From Aliarcobacter cryaerophilus ATCC 43158 (GTDB lineage Bacteria > Campylobacterota > Campylobacteria > Campylobacterales > Arcobacteraceae): a stretch of DNA of 64,000 nt. Positions 54,922-64,000 of this stretch are shown here, one piece after another. The translations under genes were made by a program, and so were the position numbers. Below the pieces are notes generated by a model. It did no database searches. It was not told the DNA's origin and worked only from the letters and a program-made list of their open reading frames with translations. The DNA lies in NCBI RefSeq assembly GCF_003660105.1, contig NZ_CP032823.1, positions 1,488,001 to 1,552,000 on the forward strand. The letters run 5' to 3'. The stretch's first letter is position 1; each line of letters opens with the position of its first letter.

Positions 54922-55282
54922 TAAGAATCAAAATTTTAATCAATACAATACAGATATAACTAGCACAAGAAATAACAATCAAAATGGACTAAATATAAAC
55001 CAAAATCCATATATAAATAGTGGTGTAAATCAGAATTTTATAGGACAAAATACAAATGCTCAAGAACAAAATCAATCAAACTCTTTTTTAAATGGTGATT
55101 TTATAAAAGGTGCATTAATTGGAGCAGTAGCAACTTACATTTTAACAAATAAAAATGCTCAAGAGAGTATTTTTGAAGCAATAAATAAGGCAAAAAATCT
55201 AGCAGCTGCTGGATTTGAAGAGTTAAAAGAGAGAATTGAAGATGCAAAAGCAGCTTCAAAAGTAAATGAGCAAGAGTTCTAA
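54914..55282 (+). CDS. Asn/Gln-rich protein with YtxH-like membrane segment
   Basis: A 122-residue protein. The first 57 residues are low complexity and dominated by Asn, Gln, Thr and Ser. A Gly/Ala helix (FIKGALIGAVATYILTN, about 63-79) and an amphipathic Glu/Lys helix follow. The disordered Asn/Gln part could promote self-association at a membrane. No known function. It overlaps the preceding gene by 8 bases and ends 5 bases before the ATPase. Confidence 0.55.
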   Translation: MTNKNQNFNQYNTDITSTRNNNQNGLNINQNPYINSGVNQNFIGQNTNAQEQNQSNSFLNGDFIKGALIGAVATYILTNKNAQESIFEAINKAKNLAAAGFEELKERIEDAKAASKVNEQEF

Positions 55283-55287
55283 AAATA

Positions 55288-57405
55288 ATGGATAAAAAAT
55301 TTATAAAAGTTCATCAAACAGGACTTAGAGCTAGATATAAGCTTGAAATACTAAAAGATAATTTTATAGATGAAGAGATTTTAAAAGGATATTTTAGTAA
55401 GTTTAATGAGATAAAAAGTATAAGAGTAAACAAAAAAGCATATTCAATAATTTTTGAACTAAAAAAAGATATCTTTGAAAAAATAGAAGAGAGTTTAAAA
55501 AATATTACTTTGGAAAACCTTTTAAAATCTGCATCAAAAAATGAAGCTAGTGTTTGTGTATCTTGTGTAACAAACAAAGAACCATCTATAAAAGGAACTC
55601 TACTTGCAACTACTGCTTTAATTGCCGAAAGATTGGTTACAAATAATAGTTTAAAAGCTTCTATTACAACCGTTGCTTCAATTCCTCTTCTAATTGATGG
55701 TACAAAAGAGCTATTTAATGATGGTTTAACTTCTCATGTACTTGAAGCAGCAGCCGTAGCTATTTCTATTTATAGAAAAGATTATCTTGCTGCAAACTCA
55801 ACAAATGCTATGCTAGAACTTGGTGAATACATAGAAGAAACAACAGTTCATAAAAGTGATGATTTACTAAAAGAACTAGCTCGACCTAATATTGAAGAAG
55901 CTTGGGTTGAAAGAAAAATAGATGGAAAAGTTATAGATATTTTAGTAAAAACATCTGAACTAACTATTGGTGATATTGTAGTTGTTGGAGCGGGAAGTAC
56001 TATTGCAATTGATGGACATATAATAGATGGAGCAGGTACAATTAATCAAGTATCAATGACTGGAGAAGCTGAACCAATAGCAAAATATAGAGGTGACAGA
56101 GTAATATCTGGAACTATTGTTGAAGAAGGAAGATTTAGAATTTGGGCTGAGCAAGTTGGTGCAAATACTGCAACTCAAAGAATAAAACACTATATAGAAA
56201 ACTCTTTAAACGAAAAGTCATCTGCTCAACTAAAAGCAAATCGCCTTGCAGACAAGCTAGTTCCTGTTACTTTGGGTCTTGCTACAGCTGCTTATATTTT
56301 TACAAAAGATTTTCAAAGAGTTGCATCTGTACTTCAAGCTGATTATTCTTGTGCTTTAAAACTTGCAACCCCTGTTGCTTTTAAATCTACAATTTCAAAA
56401 GCTGGTCATAGTGGAATTATGATAAAAGGTGCAAAATCTATTGAAGCACTAAGTAGTGCTGATACTTTTGTTTTTGACAAAACAGGAACTCTTACAAGTG
56501 GTGAACTAGAGGTTATAAGTGTTGATTCCTATGATAAAAATTGGAGTGAAGAGAAGCTTTTAAATCTTACAGCTTCAACAGAAGAACACTATTTTCATCC
56601 TGTAGCTGAAGCTGTTGTAAAAGCAGCAAAAGAGAGAGGTTTTGTACATATGCATCATGAAGAGGTGCAATTTATTGTAGCTCACGGTGTAAAAACAGAA
56701 ATAAAAGGTAAAAATGTAGTTATAGGAAGCAGGCACTTTTTAGAAGATGATGAAAAAATAGATTTTTCTTCATACAAAAAAGAGATTGAAAACTCTTTAA
56801 AAAAAAGTGATACTTTGCTATATGTTGGATACGATGGTAAACTTTTAGGAACGATTGGACTTAGTGATGAGTTACGAGAAAATACAAAAGAGAGTATAAA
56901 AAGATTAAAATCTCTTGGTGTAAAAAATATTGTAATGTTAACAGGAGATACAAAAACAAAAGCTCTAAAAATTGCTGATGAGTTGGGTATAAATGAAGTA
57001 AAAGCAGAACTTTTACCTCAAGATAAAGCAAATATTGTAAAAGAGTTAATGAATGAGGGTAAAAAAGTTGCTTTTATTGGAGATGGTATAAATGATGCTC
57101 CAGCACTTATCTCTTCTCATGTTGGAATTTCAATGAGTCGTGGAGCTGATATAGCAAAAGCAACTGCTGATATTAGCTTATTAAAAGATGATATTGTTGC
57201 TGTTGTTGAAGCAAAAGAGTTTGCAAATAAAACTATGAATTTGATAAATACAAACTTCAATGCAACTGTTGGAATAAATAGTGCAATTCTTTTAGGTGCA
57301 ACTTTTGGTCTATTTTCTCCAATTGTAACAGCTATATTACATAACGGAACAACAATTGGATTGCTATTAAATTCGATAAAAGGAGTAAAATTAGCAAAAA
57401 GATAG
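55288..57405 (+). CDS. P1B-type heavy-metal ATPase with SCA motif (FezB-like)
   Basis: A 705-residue metal-translocating P-type ATPase. An N-terminal HMA-like domain without CxxC (HQTGLRARY at 9-17) is followed by membrane helices and actuator motif TGEA (258-261). The metal-site helix reads YSCALKLATP, with Ser354-Cys355-Ala356 in place of the usual CPC. Phosphorylation site DKTGTLT (Asp397), HP motif in EEHYFHPVAEA, then GDGINDAP. The unusual membrane motif and neighbours fit the P1B-6 group (FezB) that loads ferrosomes, though subgroup assignment is from memory. It probably fills a membrane compartment or exports metal. Confidence 0.75.
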   Translation: MDKKFIKVHQTGLRARYKLEILKDNFIDEEILKGYFSKFNEIKSIRVNKKAYSIIFELKKDIFEKIEESLKNITLENLLKSASKNEASVCVSCVTNKEPSIKGTLLATTALIAERLVTNNSLKASITTVASIPLLIDGTKELFNDGLTSHVLEAAAVAISIYRKDYLAANSTNAMLELGEYIEETTVHKSDDLLKELARPNIEEAWVERKIDGKVIDILVKTSELTIGDIVVVGAGSTIAIDGHIIDGAGTINQVSMTGEAEPIAKYRGDRVISGTIVEEGRFRIWAEQVGANTATQRIKHYIENSLNEKSSAQLKANRLADKLVPVTLGLATAAYIFTKDFQRVASVLQADYSCALKLATPVAFKSTISKAGHSGIMIKGAKSIEALSSADTFVFDKTGTLTSGELEVISVDSYDKNWSEEKLLNLTASTEEHYFHPVAEAVVKAAKERGFVHMHHEEVQFIVAHGVKTEIKGKNVVIGSRHFLEDDEKIDFSSYKKEIENSLKKSDTLLYVGYDGKLLGTIGLSDELRENTKESIKRLKSLGVKNIVMLTGDTKTKALKIADELGINEVKAELLPQDKANIVKELMNEGKKVAFIGDGINDAPALISSHVGISMSRGADIAKATADISLLKDDIVAVVEAKEFANKTMNLINTNFNATVGINSAILLGATFGLFSPIVTAILHNGTTIGLLLNSIKGVKLAKR

Positions 57406-57481
57406 ATTTTAATAATAGTTATCAGTTTTGTTTAAGAAATTAAATAATACAATTCTTTTAATTTATTAAAGGATATATTTT

Positions 57482-57601
57482 ATGCCAATTTTATTACCAT
57501 TAGCGACTTTAATCACAGGTATTTTGACAGTTAAAACTGTAAATAAAACTATAAAAACTTATGGAAGAAGAAAAAAAAGAGATGAAAGAGCTAAAATTTG
57601 A
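57482..57601 (+). CDS. Small 39-residue membrane peptide
   Basis: A short ORF with AAAGGA correctly spaced before the ATG. It encodes a hydrophobic helix (PILLPLATLITGILTV) followed by a strongly basic tail of Lys and Arg. It overlaps the next ORF in another frame by 20 bases from the preferred start. TACAAT upstream (in ATACAATTC) could give it a separate promoter after the ATPase gene. Function unknown; it looks like a single-pass positively charged membrane peptide. Confidence 0.5.
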   Translation: MPILLPLATLITGILTVKTVNKTIKTYGRRKKRDERAKI

Positions 57602-57830
57602 TTTAGAACTTCAAAAAGAAGTTGCAAAAATTGGAATGAGCGCAACTTTGGGCGCAACTGTTGTAACTTCAATGTTTATGAAAAATAAAATTGCCAAAAA
57701 TACTCATATTATTGCAGGTGTTGCTTTTTGTGGCTTTGCACTATGGCATCATATGCTTTACCAAACAAAAAAATCAAAAAAAGAAAATGAAAAAAGTATT
57801 ATTGTTGCAACAAACTCTTCAATAAAATAG
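57582..57830 (+). CDS. Small two-helix membrane protein
   Basis: An 82-residue protein from ATG 57582 (AAGAG upstream), or 89 residues from ATG 57561. Two membrane helices (about VAKIGMSATLGATVVTSMFM and HIIAGVAFCGFALWHHM) lie around a short basic turn, with a basic C-terminus. No family recognised. It overlaps the 39-residue ORF and follows the ATPase gene, so it probably belongs to the metal-compartment cluster. Confidence 0.6.
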   Translation: MKELKFDLELQKEVAKIGMSATLGATVVTSMFMKNKIAKNTHIIAGVAFCGFALWHHMLYQTKKSKKENEKSIIVATNSSIK

Positions 57831-57890
57831 ACTAAGTTTTTGTTAATTATATTTTAGATAGAATCCAAAAATTGTTGAAGGATAAAATAG

Positions 57891-58598
<708 letters not shown>

Positions 58599-58630
58599 TT
58601 CAAAATAGATTTTAAAAAGGATATTAAAAA

Positions 58631-58849
58631 ATGGAAAGATTAGAAGAGAGAATTTCAAGAGCTTTAAAACAAGTTGACAATGATAGATATATTTTAGCAA
58701 TTGCAGTTGGACAAAGAGCAGATGAATTAAGTAAAGGTGCAAAACCACTTTTAAGCCAAAATACTCAAAAAATGAAATATACAGATATTGCAATTGATGA
58801 AATAGCAAGTGGATTGCTAAAAATCAACGGTTTTACTGATAAAAAATAG
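58631..58849 (+). CDS. rpoZ: RNA polymerase omega subunit
   Basis: A 72-residue omega subunit that helps assemble and stabilise RNA polymerase. RLEERISRALKQVDNDRYILAIAVGQRADELSKGA is the conserved core, followed by the short helix YTDIAIDEIASGLL. AAAAGGA precedes the ATG. As usual it precedes the (p)ppGpp gene. A small hairpin (TCTAC, TTA, GTAGA at 58853-58865) lies between it and relA/spoT. Confidence 0.93.
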   Translation: MERLEERISRALKQVDNDRYILAIAVGQRADELSKGAKPLLSQNTQKMKYTDIAIDEIASGLLKINGFTDKK

Positions 58850-58869
58850 ATTTCTACTTAGTAGATTTT

Positions 58870-61023
58870 ATGAATTTATTCTTCAAAGAGCTACAACTAG
58901 TAAATACAATTGAAGGGGCAATAAAAGAGCTTAAAAAGCAGATTGATATTAGCCCGAAGCTATATGAGATTATTGATTTTATTATCGAAGCTCATGAAGG
59001 TCAATTTAGAAAAAGTGGTGAACCTTATTCGGTTCATCCAATTTTAGTAGCAACAATAACTAGTACTTTTTCAAAAGATGAAGATGTTATTGCAACTGCA
59101 CTTCTTCATGATGTTGTAGAAGATACACCTTTTACATTAGAATTTGTTGAAGAAAAATGGGGTAAGAATGTCTCTAATATGGTTAAAGGTCTTACAAAAG
59201 TAGCAGATATTAGAGAAGAAAATTTTATTACCTCAAAAGATTCAAGTGATACAAAAATAGTTCAAGCAGCACTTACATTTAGAAAAATGCTAATAGCATC
59301 AATTGATGATCCACGAGTTTTAATAGTAAAACTTTGTGATAGACTTCATAATATGCTTACTCTTGCTGTTTTACCACAACATAAACAAAGAAGAATAGCT
59401 GAAGAAACTCTAGTTGTTTATGTTCCTATTGCAAATAGACTTGGTATTTCAACACTTAAAAATGAGTTAGAAGATTTAGCATTTTTCTATATTTACCCAG
59501 ATGAGTACAAAAAAATTGATGATTTTTTAAAAGAAAATGAACAAGCTATGCAGCTTAGTTTCAATACTTTCATTGCTGTTACAAAAAATTTATTAGAAAA
59601 AAATGGTTTTGAAGAAAATGATATAAAAATCTACTCAAGAATTAAACACCACTACTCAATATATTTAAAAATGCAAAGAAAAGGTATTACTATCGAAGAA
59701 GTTCTTGATCTTTTTGCAATTAGAATATTAGTTCCAAGTGATATAGATTGCTATAAAGCCTTAGGGCATATTCATTTAGAATTTAAACCTTTAGTTTCAA
59801 GATTTAAAGATTATATAGCAACTCCAAAAGAGAATGGATACAAAACTATTCATACGACAGTTTTTTATAATTCAAAAATATACGAGATTCAGATTCGTTC
59901 TTTTGATATGAATAGTGTTGCAGAGTATGGAATAGCAGCACATTGGGCATATAAAAATGGAGAAAAAAATAGTTCTTCAAATTCAAATCTAAATTGGTTA
60001 AAATCTTTAGAGTTTTCTAATGATAATATAGAAGAGTTTTATAATGAAACAAAAGAAAATTTATTTAATGATGAGATAATAGTTTACTCTCCAAAAGGTG
60101 AAGTTTTTATTCTTCCTATTGGTTCAACTGCTTATGATTATGCATTTGCTGTTCATACAAATGTCGGAAAAAAAGCAATTTCTTGTTATATAAACAAAAT
60201 AAAGAAACCTCTTTTAACTGTTTTAAAAAGTACTGATATTATACAAATAGAACTAGGAAATGAAGCAATTATAAGATGTTCTTGGATAGATATGGTAAAA
60301 ACTTCAAGAGCAAAAAAACAGTTAAAATTTTTATGTATGCAAAGACAAAGAGAGATAGATGACCTTGCTGGAAAAAATATTATAAATACTATATTTTCAA
60401 GGTATTATGTTGATATTTTAGAACATTATCCAGTAAAAGCTCTATACAAAGTACCAACAAATTTAGCCTTTCTAAAAAATGCAAAACAAATTGTGGAAAA
60501 AAAAGTATTAAAAGAGAAAGGAATTATGGGAAGATTTAAAATCTTCACAAGTAAAATAAAAGAGTTTAAGTTTGACAATATGCTTATTTATTCGAACTTT
60601 AATATAAATTCTGTATCATTTGACCACTGTTGTCATCCAAAATTTGGAGATGATATTATTGCATTTAGAAACTCTCACAATGCAATAATTCACCATAAAA
60701 TGTGCGATAAGGCTTATATAAAAATCAAAGAAAATGAACAGATGTTATACTGCGAATGGGCAAAAAACTCTGTTTTTCAATACAAAATGCTAATAAGTAT
60801 TCCAAATACAAAAGGGGAATTAGCAAAAGTTTTAGCATATCTTTCTAAAAGTGATTTTTATATACTAGCTTGTACTTTTGGTAGACAAAAACACTCTTAT
60901 ATTCAATATTGTGATATAGAGTTTGAAATAAATAATTCAAATGTAGATGAAGTTAGACAAATTGTTGAGAAAAATATAAAAGTTATAGATTTTATGTCAA
61001 AAAAAGACGCATATAATAAATAA
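58870..61023 (+). CDS. spoT: Bifunctional (p)ppGpp synthase/hydrolase
   Basis: A 717-residue RelA/SpoT protein governing the stringent response. The hydrolase HD domain has GEPYSVHPILVATI and ATALLHDVVEDTPFT (His-Asp and Glu-Asp intact). The synthetase has DLFAIRILV and the substrate segment ATPKENGYKTIHTTVF. TGS (VYSPKGEVFILPIGSTAYDYAFAVHTNVG) and C-terminal ACT domains follow. It is expected to be the only long Rel enzyme in this lineage. The ribosome site is weak and a hairpin sits close to the ATG. Confidence 0.95.
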   Translation: MNLFFKELQLVNTIEGAIKELKKQIDISPKLYEIIDFIIEAHEGQFRKSGEPYSVHPILVATITSTFSKDEDVIATALLHDVVEDTPFTLEFVEEKWGKNVSNMVKGLTKVADIREENFITSKDSSDTKIVQAALTFRKMLIASIDDPRVLIVKLCDRLHNMLTLAVLPQHKQRRIAEETLVVYVPIANRLGISTLKNELEDLAFFYIYPDEYKKIDDFLKENEQAMQLSFNTFIAVTKNLLEKNGFEENDIKIYSRIKHHYSIYLKMQRKGITIEEVLDLFAIRILVPSDIDCYKALGHIHLEFKPLVSRFKDYIATPKENGYKTIHTTVFYNSKIYEIQIRSFDMNSVAEYGIAAHWAYKNGEKNSSSNSNLNWLKSLEFSNDNIEEFYNETKENLFNDEIIVYSPKGEVFILPIGSTAYDYAFAVHTNVGKKAISCYINKIKKPLLTVLKSTDIIQIELGNEAIIRCSWIDMVKTSRAKKQLKFLCMQRQREIDDLAGKNIINTIFSRYYVDILEHYPVKALYKVPTNLAFLKNAKQIVEKKVLKEKGIMGRFKIFTSKIKEFKFDNMLIYSNFNINSVSFDHCCHPKFGDDIIAFRNSHNAIIHHKMCDKAYIKIKENEQMLYCEWAKNSVFQYKMLISIPNTKGELAKVLAYLSKSDFYILACTFGRQKHSYIQYCDIEFEINNSNVDEVRQIVEKNIKVIDFMSKKDAYNK

Positions 61024-61037
61024 AGGTTTAATAAAAT

Positions 61038-62246
61038 ATGGAAAATAAAATAGAAGAAGCAATAAACGAAATTCAAAGAGGAGTAGCTGAAATTATTGAT
61101 ATTGAGGCTATTACAAAATTAATAAAAAAATATTTTGAAACAGGTGAAAATTTCTACGTAAAAGCAGGATTTGATCCAACAGCTCCTGATATTCATCTAG
61201 GACATACAGTTTTAATACAAAAATTAGCAACTTTTCAAAAATTTGGAGGAATTGTTCAATTTTTAATTGGAGATTTCACTGCAACTATTGGAGATCCAAC
61301 TGGAAAAAGTGAAACTAGAAAAATTTTAAGTAGAGATGATGTACTTATAAATGCTGAAACTTATAAAGAGCAAGTTTTTAAAATCTTAGATCCAGATAAA
61401 ACAGAAGTTGTTTTTAATAGTACTTGGTTAAATGAATTAGGAACAGCAGGACTTATAAATCTAGCTTCAAATTTAACAGTTGCACGAATGCTAGAACGTG
61501 ATGATTTTTCAAAAAGATATAGTTCAAACACTCCAATTGCTGTAAATGAGTTTTTATATCCCCTACTTCAAGGTTATGACTCAATTGCTTTAAATAGTGA
61601 TGTAGAACTTGGGGGAACTGATCAAAAGTTTAATCTACTTATGGGAAGAACTCTACAAAAAGCTTATAACTGTAAAAAACAACAAGCAGTTTTAATGATG
61701 CCAATACTTGAAGGACTTGATGGTATTCAAAAGATGTCGAAATCGCTAGGAAATTATATTGGTGTTACAGATCTTCCTTTTGATATGTTTGGAAAAGTTC
61801 TGTCAATTTCAGATGAACTTATGTGGAGATACTTTGAACTTCTTTCAAGTAAAAGCTTAAAAGAGATTGAAGAGATTAAAAATAGTGTAGAAAATGGAAA
61901 TTTACACCCTAAAAAAGTAAAAGAGGATTTAGCAGCTGAAATAGTTGATAGATTTCATGGTGTTGGTGCTGGAGCTGAAGCAAAATTAGAATTTGAAAAA
62001 GTTTTTGCAAAAAAAGATATACCAACGGATATACCTGAGTTTGTTTTTGAAGGTGAGATTTGGATTTGTCAAGCTTTAGTTGATTCAAAATTAGTTGATT
62101 CAACTTCACAAGCAAGAAGAGATATAAATTCAAATGCAGTATCAGTGAATCAAGAGAAAATAAGCGATGATAAGTTAAACTTAACTTTTGGCGAATATAT
62201 ATTACAAAAAGGTAAAAAAAATTTCGCTAAGATAGTAATAAAATAA
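61038..62246 (+). CDS. tyrS: Tyrosine-tRNA ligase
   Basis: A 402-residue class I synthetase of the bacterial TyrRS type. The ATP motif is [12 protein letters not shown] (HLGH form of HIGH), the second is [29 protein letters not shown] and [13 protein letters not shown] are conserved. An S4-like RNA-binding domain ends the protein. ATG follows AAAGG. It is 14 bases after the Rel gene. Confidence 0.96.
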   Translation: MENKIEEAINEIQRGVAEIIDIEAITKLIKKYFETGENFYVKAGFDPTAPDIHLGHTVLIQKLATFQKFGGIVQFLIGDFTATIGDPTGKSETRKILSRDDVLINAETYKEQVFKILDPDKTEVVFNSTWLNELGTAGLINLASNLTVARMLERDDFSKRYSSNTPIAVNEFLYPLLQGYDSIALNSDVELGGTDQKFNLLMGRTLQKAYNCKKQQAVLMMPILEGLDGIQKMSKSLGNYIGVTDLPFDMFGKVLSISDELMWRYFELLSSKSLKEIEEIKNSVENGNLHPKKVKEDLAAEIVDRFHGVGAGAEAKLEFEKVFAKKDIPTDIPEFVFEGEIWICQALVDSKLVDSTSQARRDINSNAVSVNQEKISDDKLNLTFGEYILQKGKKNFAKIVIK

Positions 62247-62257
62247 AAAGGGCTTTT

Positions 62258-63337
62258 GTGAAAATAGGAAAATATGAGATAAAACATCCAATAATTCAAG
62301 GTGGTATGGGTGTAGGAATTAGCTGGGATCAATTAGCAGGACATGTTAGTCTTGAAGGTGGTTTAGGAGTAATTTCAGCAGTTGGTACAGGATACTATAA
62401 AAAACTTAGCCCAAAAGTAAATATTATTATGAAAAAAGATAAACCAAAAGAGGTTTTAAATTTTTATAGCAAAGATGCATTAAAAGAGATATTCGACAAT
62501 GCAAGAAAGATTTGTGGCAATTTACCACTTGCTTGTAATATTTTATATGCTATTAATGACTATGGAAGAGTAGTACGTGATGCATGTGAAGCAGGTGCAA
62601 ATATTATAATAACAGGTGCTGGAATTCCAACAAATATGCCAGAATTTACAAAAAACTTTCCAGATGTTGCACTTGTGCCAATTGTATCAAGTGCAAGAGC
62701 TTTAAAGCTTATTTGTAAAAAATGGCAAAGATACAATAAAATACCAGATGCTGTAATTGTTGAAGGACCTTTAAGTGGAGGACATCAAGGTTTTAAATAT
62801 GAAGATTGTTACAAAGAAGAGTTTCAACTAGAAAATATTATTCCTCCAGTAATTGAAGAAGCTAAAAACTGGGGAAATATTCCTGTTATTGCAGCAGGTG
62901 GAGTTTGGGATAAAAAAGATATTGATAAATTTTTATCTTTAGGTTGTGCTGGAGTTCAAATGGCTACTAGATTTATAGGAACAAATGAGTGTGATGCAGA
63001 TGCTAAATTTAAAGATGTTTTACTAAATGCAAAAGAAGAAGATATTATTTTAATGAGTTCTCCTGTGGGGCTTCCTGCTCGTGGAGTTAAAACAAATCTT
63101 CAATTCTCAATAGAAAACCATACTGCACCAAAAGTTCAATGTATATCAAACTGTGTAGCACCATGTAATCGTGGGACTGAAGCAAAAATTGTTGGTTATT
63201 GTATTGCTGATAGACTAGGTGCTGCATACAAAGGTGATGTAGATACTGGTCTATTTTTCTCTGGTTCAAATGGATATAAAATTGATAAGATAATCTCTGT
63301 TAAAGAGTTAATGGAAAAATTAACTAAAGGAGAGTAG
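62258..63337 (+). CDS. Nitronate monooxygenase family flavoprotein
   Basis: A 359-residue FMN beta/alpha barrel protein of the nitronate monooxygenase/FabK-like group. HPIIQGGMGVGISWDQLAGHVSLEGGLGVIS at the N-terminus, GPLSGGHQG, PVIAAGGVWDKKDI and GVQMATRFIGTNECDAD are typical. The start is GTG after AAAAAGGG. Relatives oxidise alkyl nitronates; FabK-type enoyl reductase is the alternative. The Cys-rich segment CISNCVAPC near residue 295 is characteristic of the longer subgroup. Confidence 0.85.
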   Translation: MKIGKYEIKHPIIQGGMGVGISWDQLAGHVSLEGGLGVISAVGTGYYKKLSPKVNIIMKKDKPKEVLNFYSKDALKEIFDNARKICGNLPLACNILYAINDYGRVVRDACEAGANIIITGAGIPTNMPEFTKNFPDVALVPIVSSARALKLICKKWQRYNKIPDAVIVEGPLSGGHQGFKYEDCYKEEFQLENIIPPVIEEAKNWGNIPVIAAGGVWDKKDIDKFLSLGCAGVQMATRFIGTNECDADAKFKDVLLNAKEEDIILMSSPVGLPARGVKTNLQFSIENHTAPKVQCISNCVAPCNRGTEAKIVGYCIADRLGAAYKGDVDTGLFFSGSNGYKIDKIISVKELMEKLTKGE

Positions 63338-63339
63338 TT

Positions 63340-64000
63340 ATTTTAACTAAATTCTTTATATGCCTTACACTTATTATCAATATATCTTTTGCCTCTAGCT
63401 TGGAAGAGCAGTACAAAGAGGCAAGGATAGAGTTTTTAAAATCTTCACTAAGAAAAGATGAAAATCAAAAAATTGATGATTTAAAAAAAATTATTGAACT
63501 AGGAAAAAAGTTAAACAAAGATATAAGACCAGATGAAAAAAAATTAGCTGTTTTAGATAAAACTATCAAAAGCAAAAATAGTAAAAATATACAAACATCA
63601 GAAACTTCTTCAAATACTCAAAATGATAAACAAACAAAAAATAAACAATCAAATCTTTTATATTCTATAAAAAATGTTACAACCTCAAATAACTCAATAA
63701 TAATCGATTTTAATGTTGATATAAAAAAAGATGATATTAAGTTTTTTGAGCTAAAACCTTCTCCTTTATATAGAGATGTTTTTGATATAAAAGGTTATTT
63801 TAAAGATGCTCTTGCTACAAAGCTATCAATTCAAGGCGAAGAACAAATTACAATAGGACAGTTTCAACCAGATGTTTTAAGAATTGTAATTTCAGGAAAT
63901 AATAATCCAGATACATCTTATAAAATAACAAAAAGACAACTAATAATAGATATAAATAGCAAGCAATCAACAAAAAAAGATGAACAAATAAAAGAAATTT
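63340..64000 (+). CDS. amiA: N-acetylmuramoyl-L-alanine amidase, N-terminal part (truncated)
   Basis: An open frame running off the window. It encodes a signal peptide (LTKFFICLTLIINISFAS), a Lys-rich helical part, and an AMIN-type domain near its end (FFELKPSPLYRDVFDIKGYFKDA, then QFQPDVLRIVIS). The order after tyrS and the nitronate monooxygenase matches Campylobacter amiA, which splits daughter-cell peptidoglycan. The frame has a stop at 63325-63327 and no ATG, GTG or TTG until 63400, inside the signal-peptide end. AAAGGAGAG (63326-63334) points to ATT at 63340 as a rare start. The catalytic domain lies outside the window. Confidence 0.7.
   Translation, partial: MLTKFFICLTLIINISFASSLEEQYKEARIEFLKSSLRKDENQKIDDLKKIIELGKKLNKDIRPDEKKLAVLDKTIKSKNSKNIQTSETSSNTQNDKQTKNKQSNLLYSIKNVTTSNNSIIIDFNVDIKKDDIKFFELKPSPLYRDVFDIKGYFKDALATKLSIQGEEQITIGQFQPDVLRIVISGNNNPDTSYKITKRQLIIDINSKQSTKKDEQIKEI

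Overview
The window is about 64 kb of very AT-rich, gene-dense bacterial chromosome. Gene order and protein type point to Campylobacterota, most likely the Arcobacteraceae (Arcobacter or Aliarcobacter). Supporting signs are the aroQ / aminofutalosine deaminase / sppA block, the pyrH-rpoZ-relA/spoT-tyrS-nitronate monooxygenase-amiA block (a gene order I recall from Campylobacter jejuni), a Campylobacter-type MetK, a MutS7-type mismatch protein with an HNH domain, and Cache and heme sensor proteins. I see no prophage, insertion sequence, CRISPR array or rRNA operon.

Layout. 1-8000: acetate fermentation end (pta, ackA), sppA, menaquinone and shikimate steps, folK, and two tandem, clearly different mnmA genes. 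8000-15300: a porin with a Fur-box-like site, prs, an OmpA-type protein, lepA, a ComF-like protein, hisH and hisA. 15300-24900: a heme-motif diguanylate cyclase, a transglutaminase-like protein, a MarC protein, MutS7-HNH coupled to a heme-binding protein, a thioredoxin-like protein, and leuA behind a short leucine-rich leader peptide with a strong promoter. 24900-40440: ftsH, prmA, dusB, rlmH, thiE-like, accD, metK (behind a repeat-containing upstream ORF), a Na/Pi transporter, glmS, an inositol monophosphatase and a chemoreceptor. 40740-41353: six tRNA genes, including two identical initiator tRNAs. 41500-46960: pepA, a DedA protein, trpB, apt, an exported ATP-dependent DNA ligase and a 55-residue lipoprotein. 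47076-50630: a four-gene transsulfuration-type operon containing a fungal-like cystathionine gamma-synthase homologue.

50680-57830 is the most interesting part. A zinc-binding protein gene (znuA) diverges from a Fur-family regulator gene. Between them are two 15-bp palindromes 50 bp apart. The regulator starts a tightly overlapped series: nhaA, an HMA-like protein, a ferritin-like protein with a hydrophobic tail, a Lys-rich membrane protein, a protein resembling the magnetosome protein MamC, an Asn/Gln-rich membrane protein, and a P1B-type ATPase with an unusual Ser-Cys-Ala membrane motif. Two small membrane proteins follow. This looks like a ferrosome-type (fez-like) metal-compartment operon, apparently placed under a Zur-like regulator. 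That reading is inference from protein features and synteny, not from a search.

57890-64000 returns to housekeeping genes and ends inside amiA, whose reading frame has no ATG, GTG or TTG ahead of its signal peptide.
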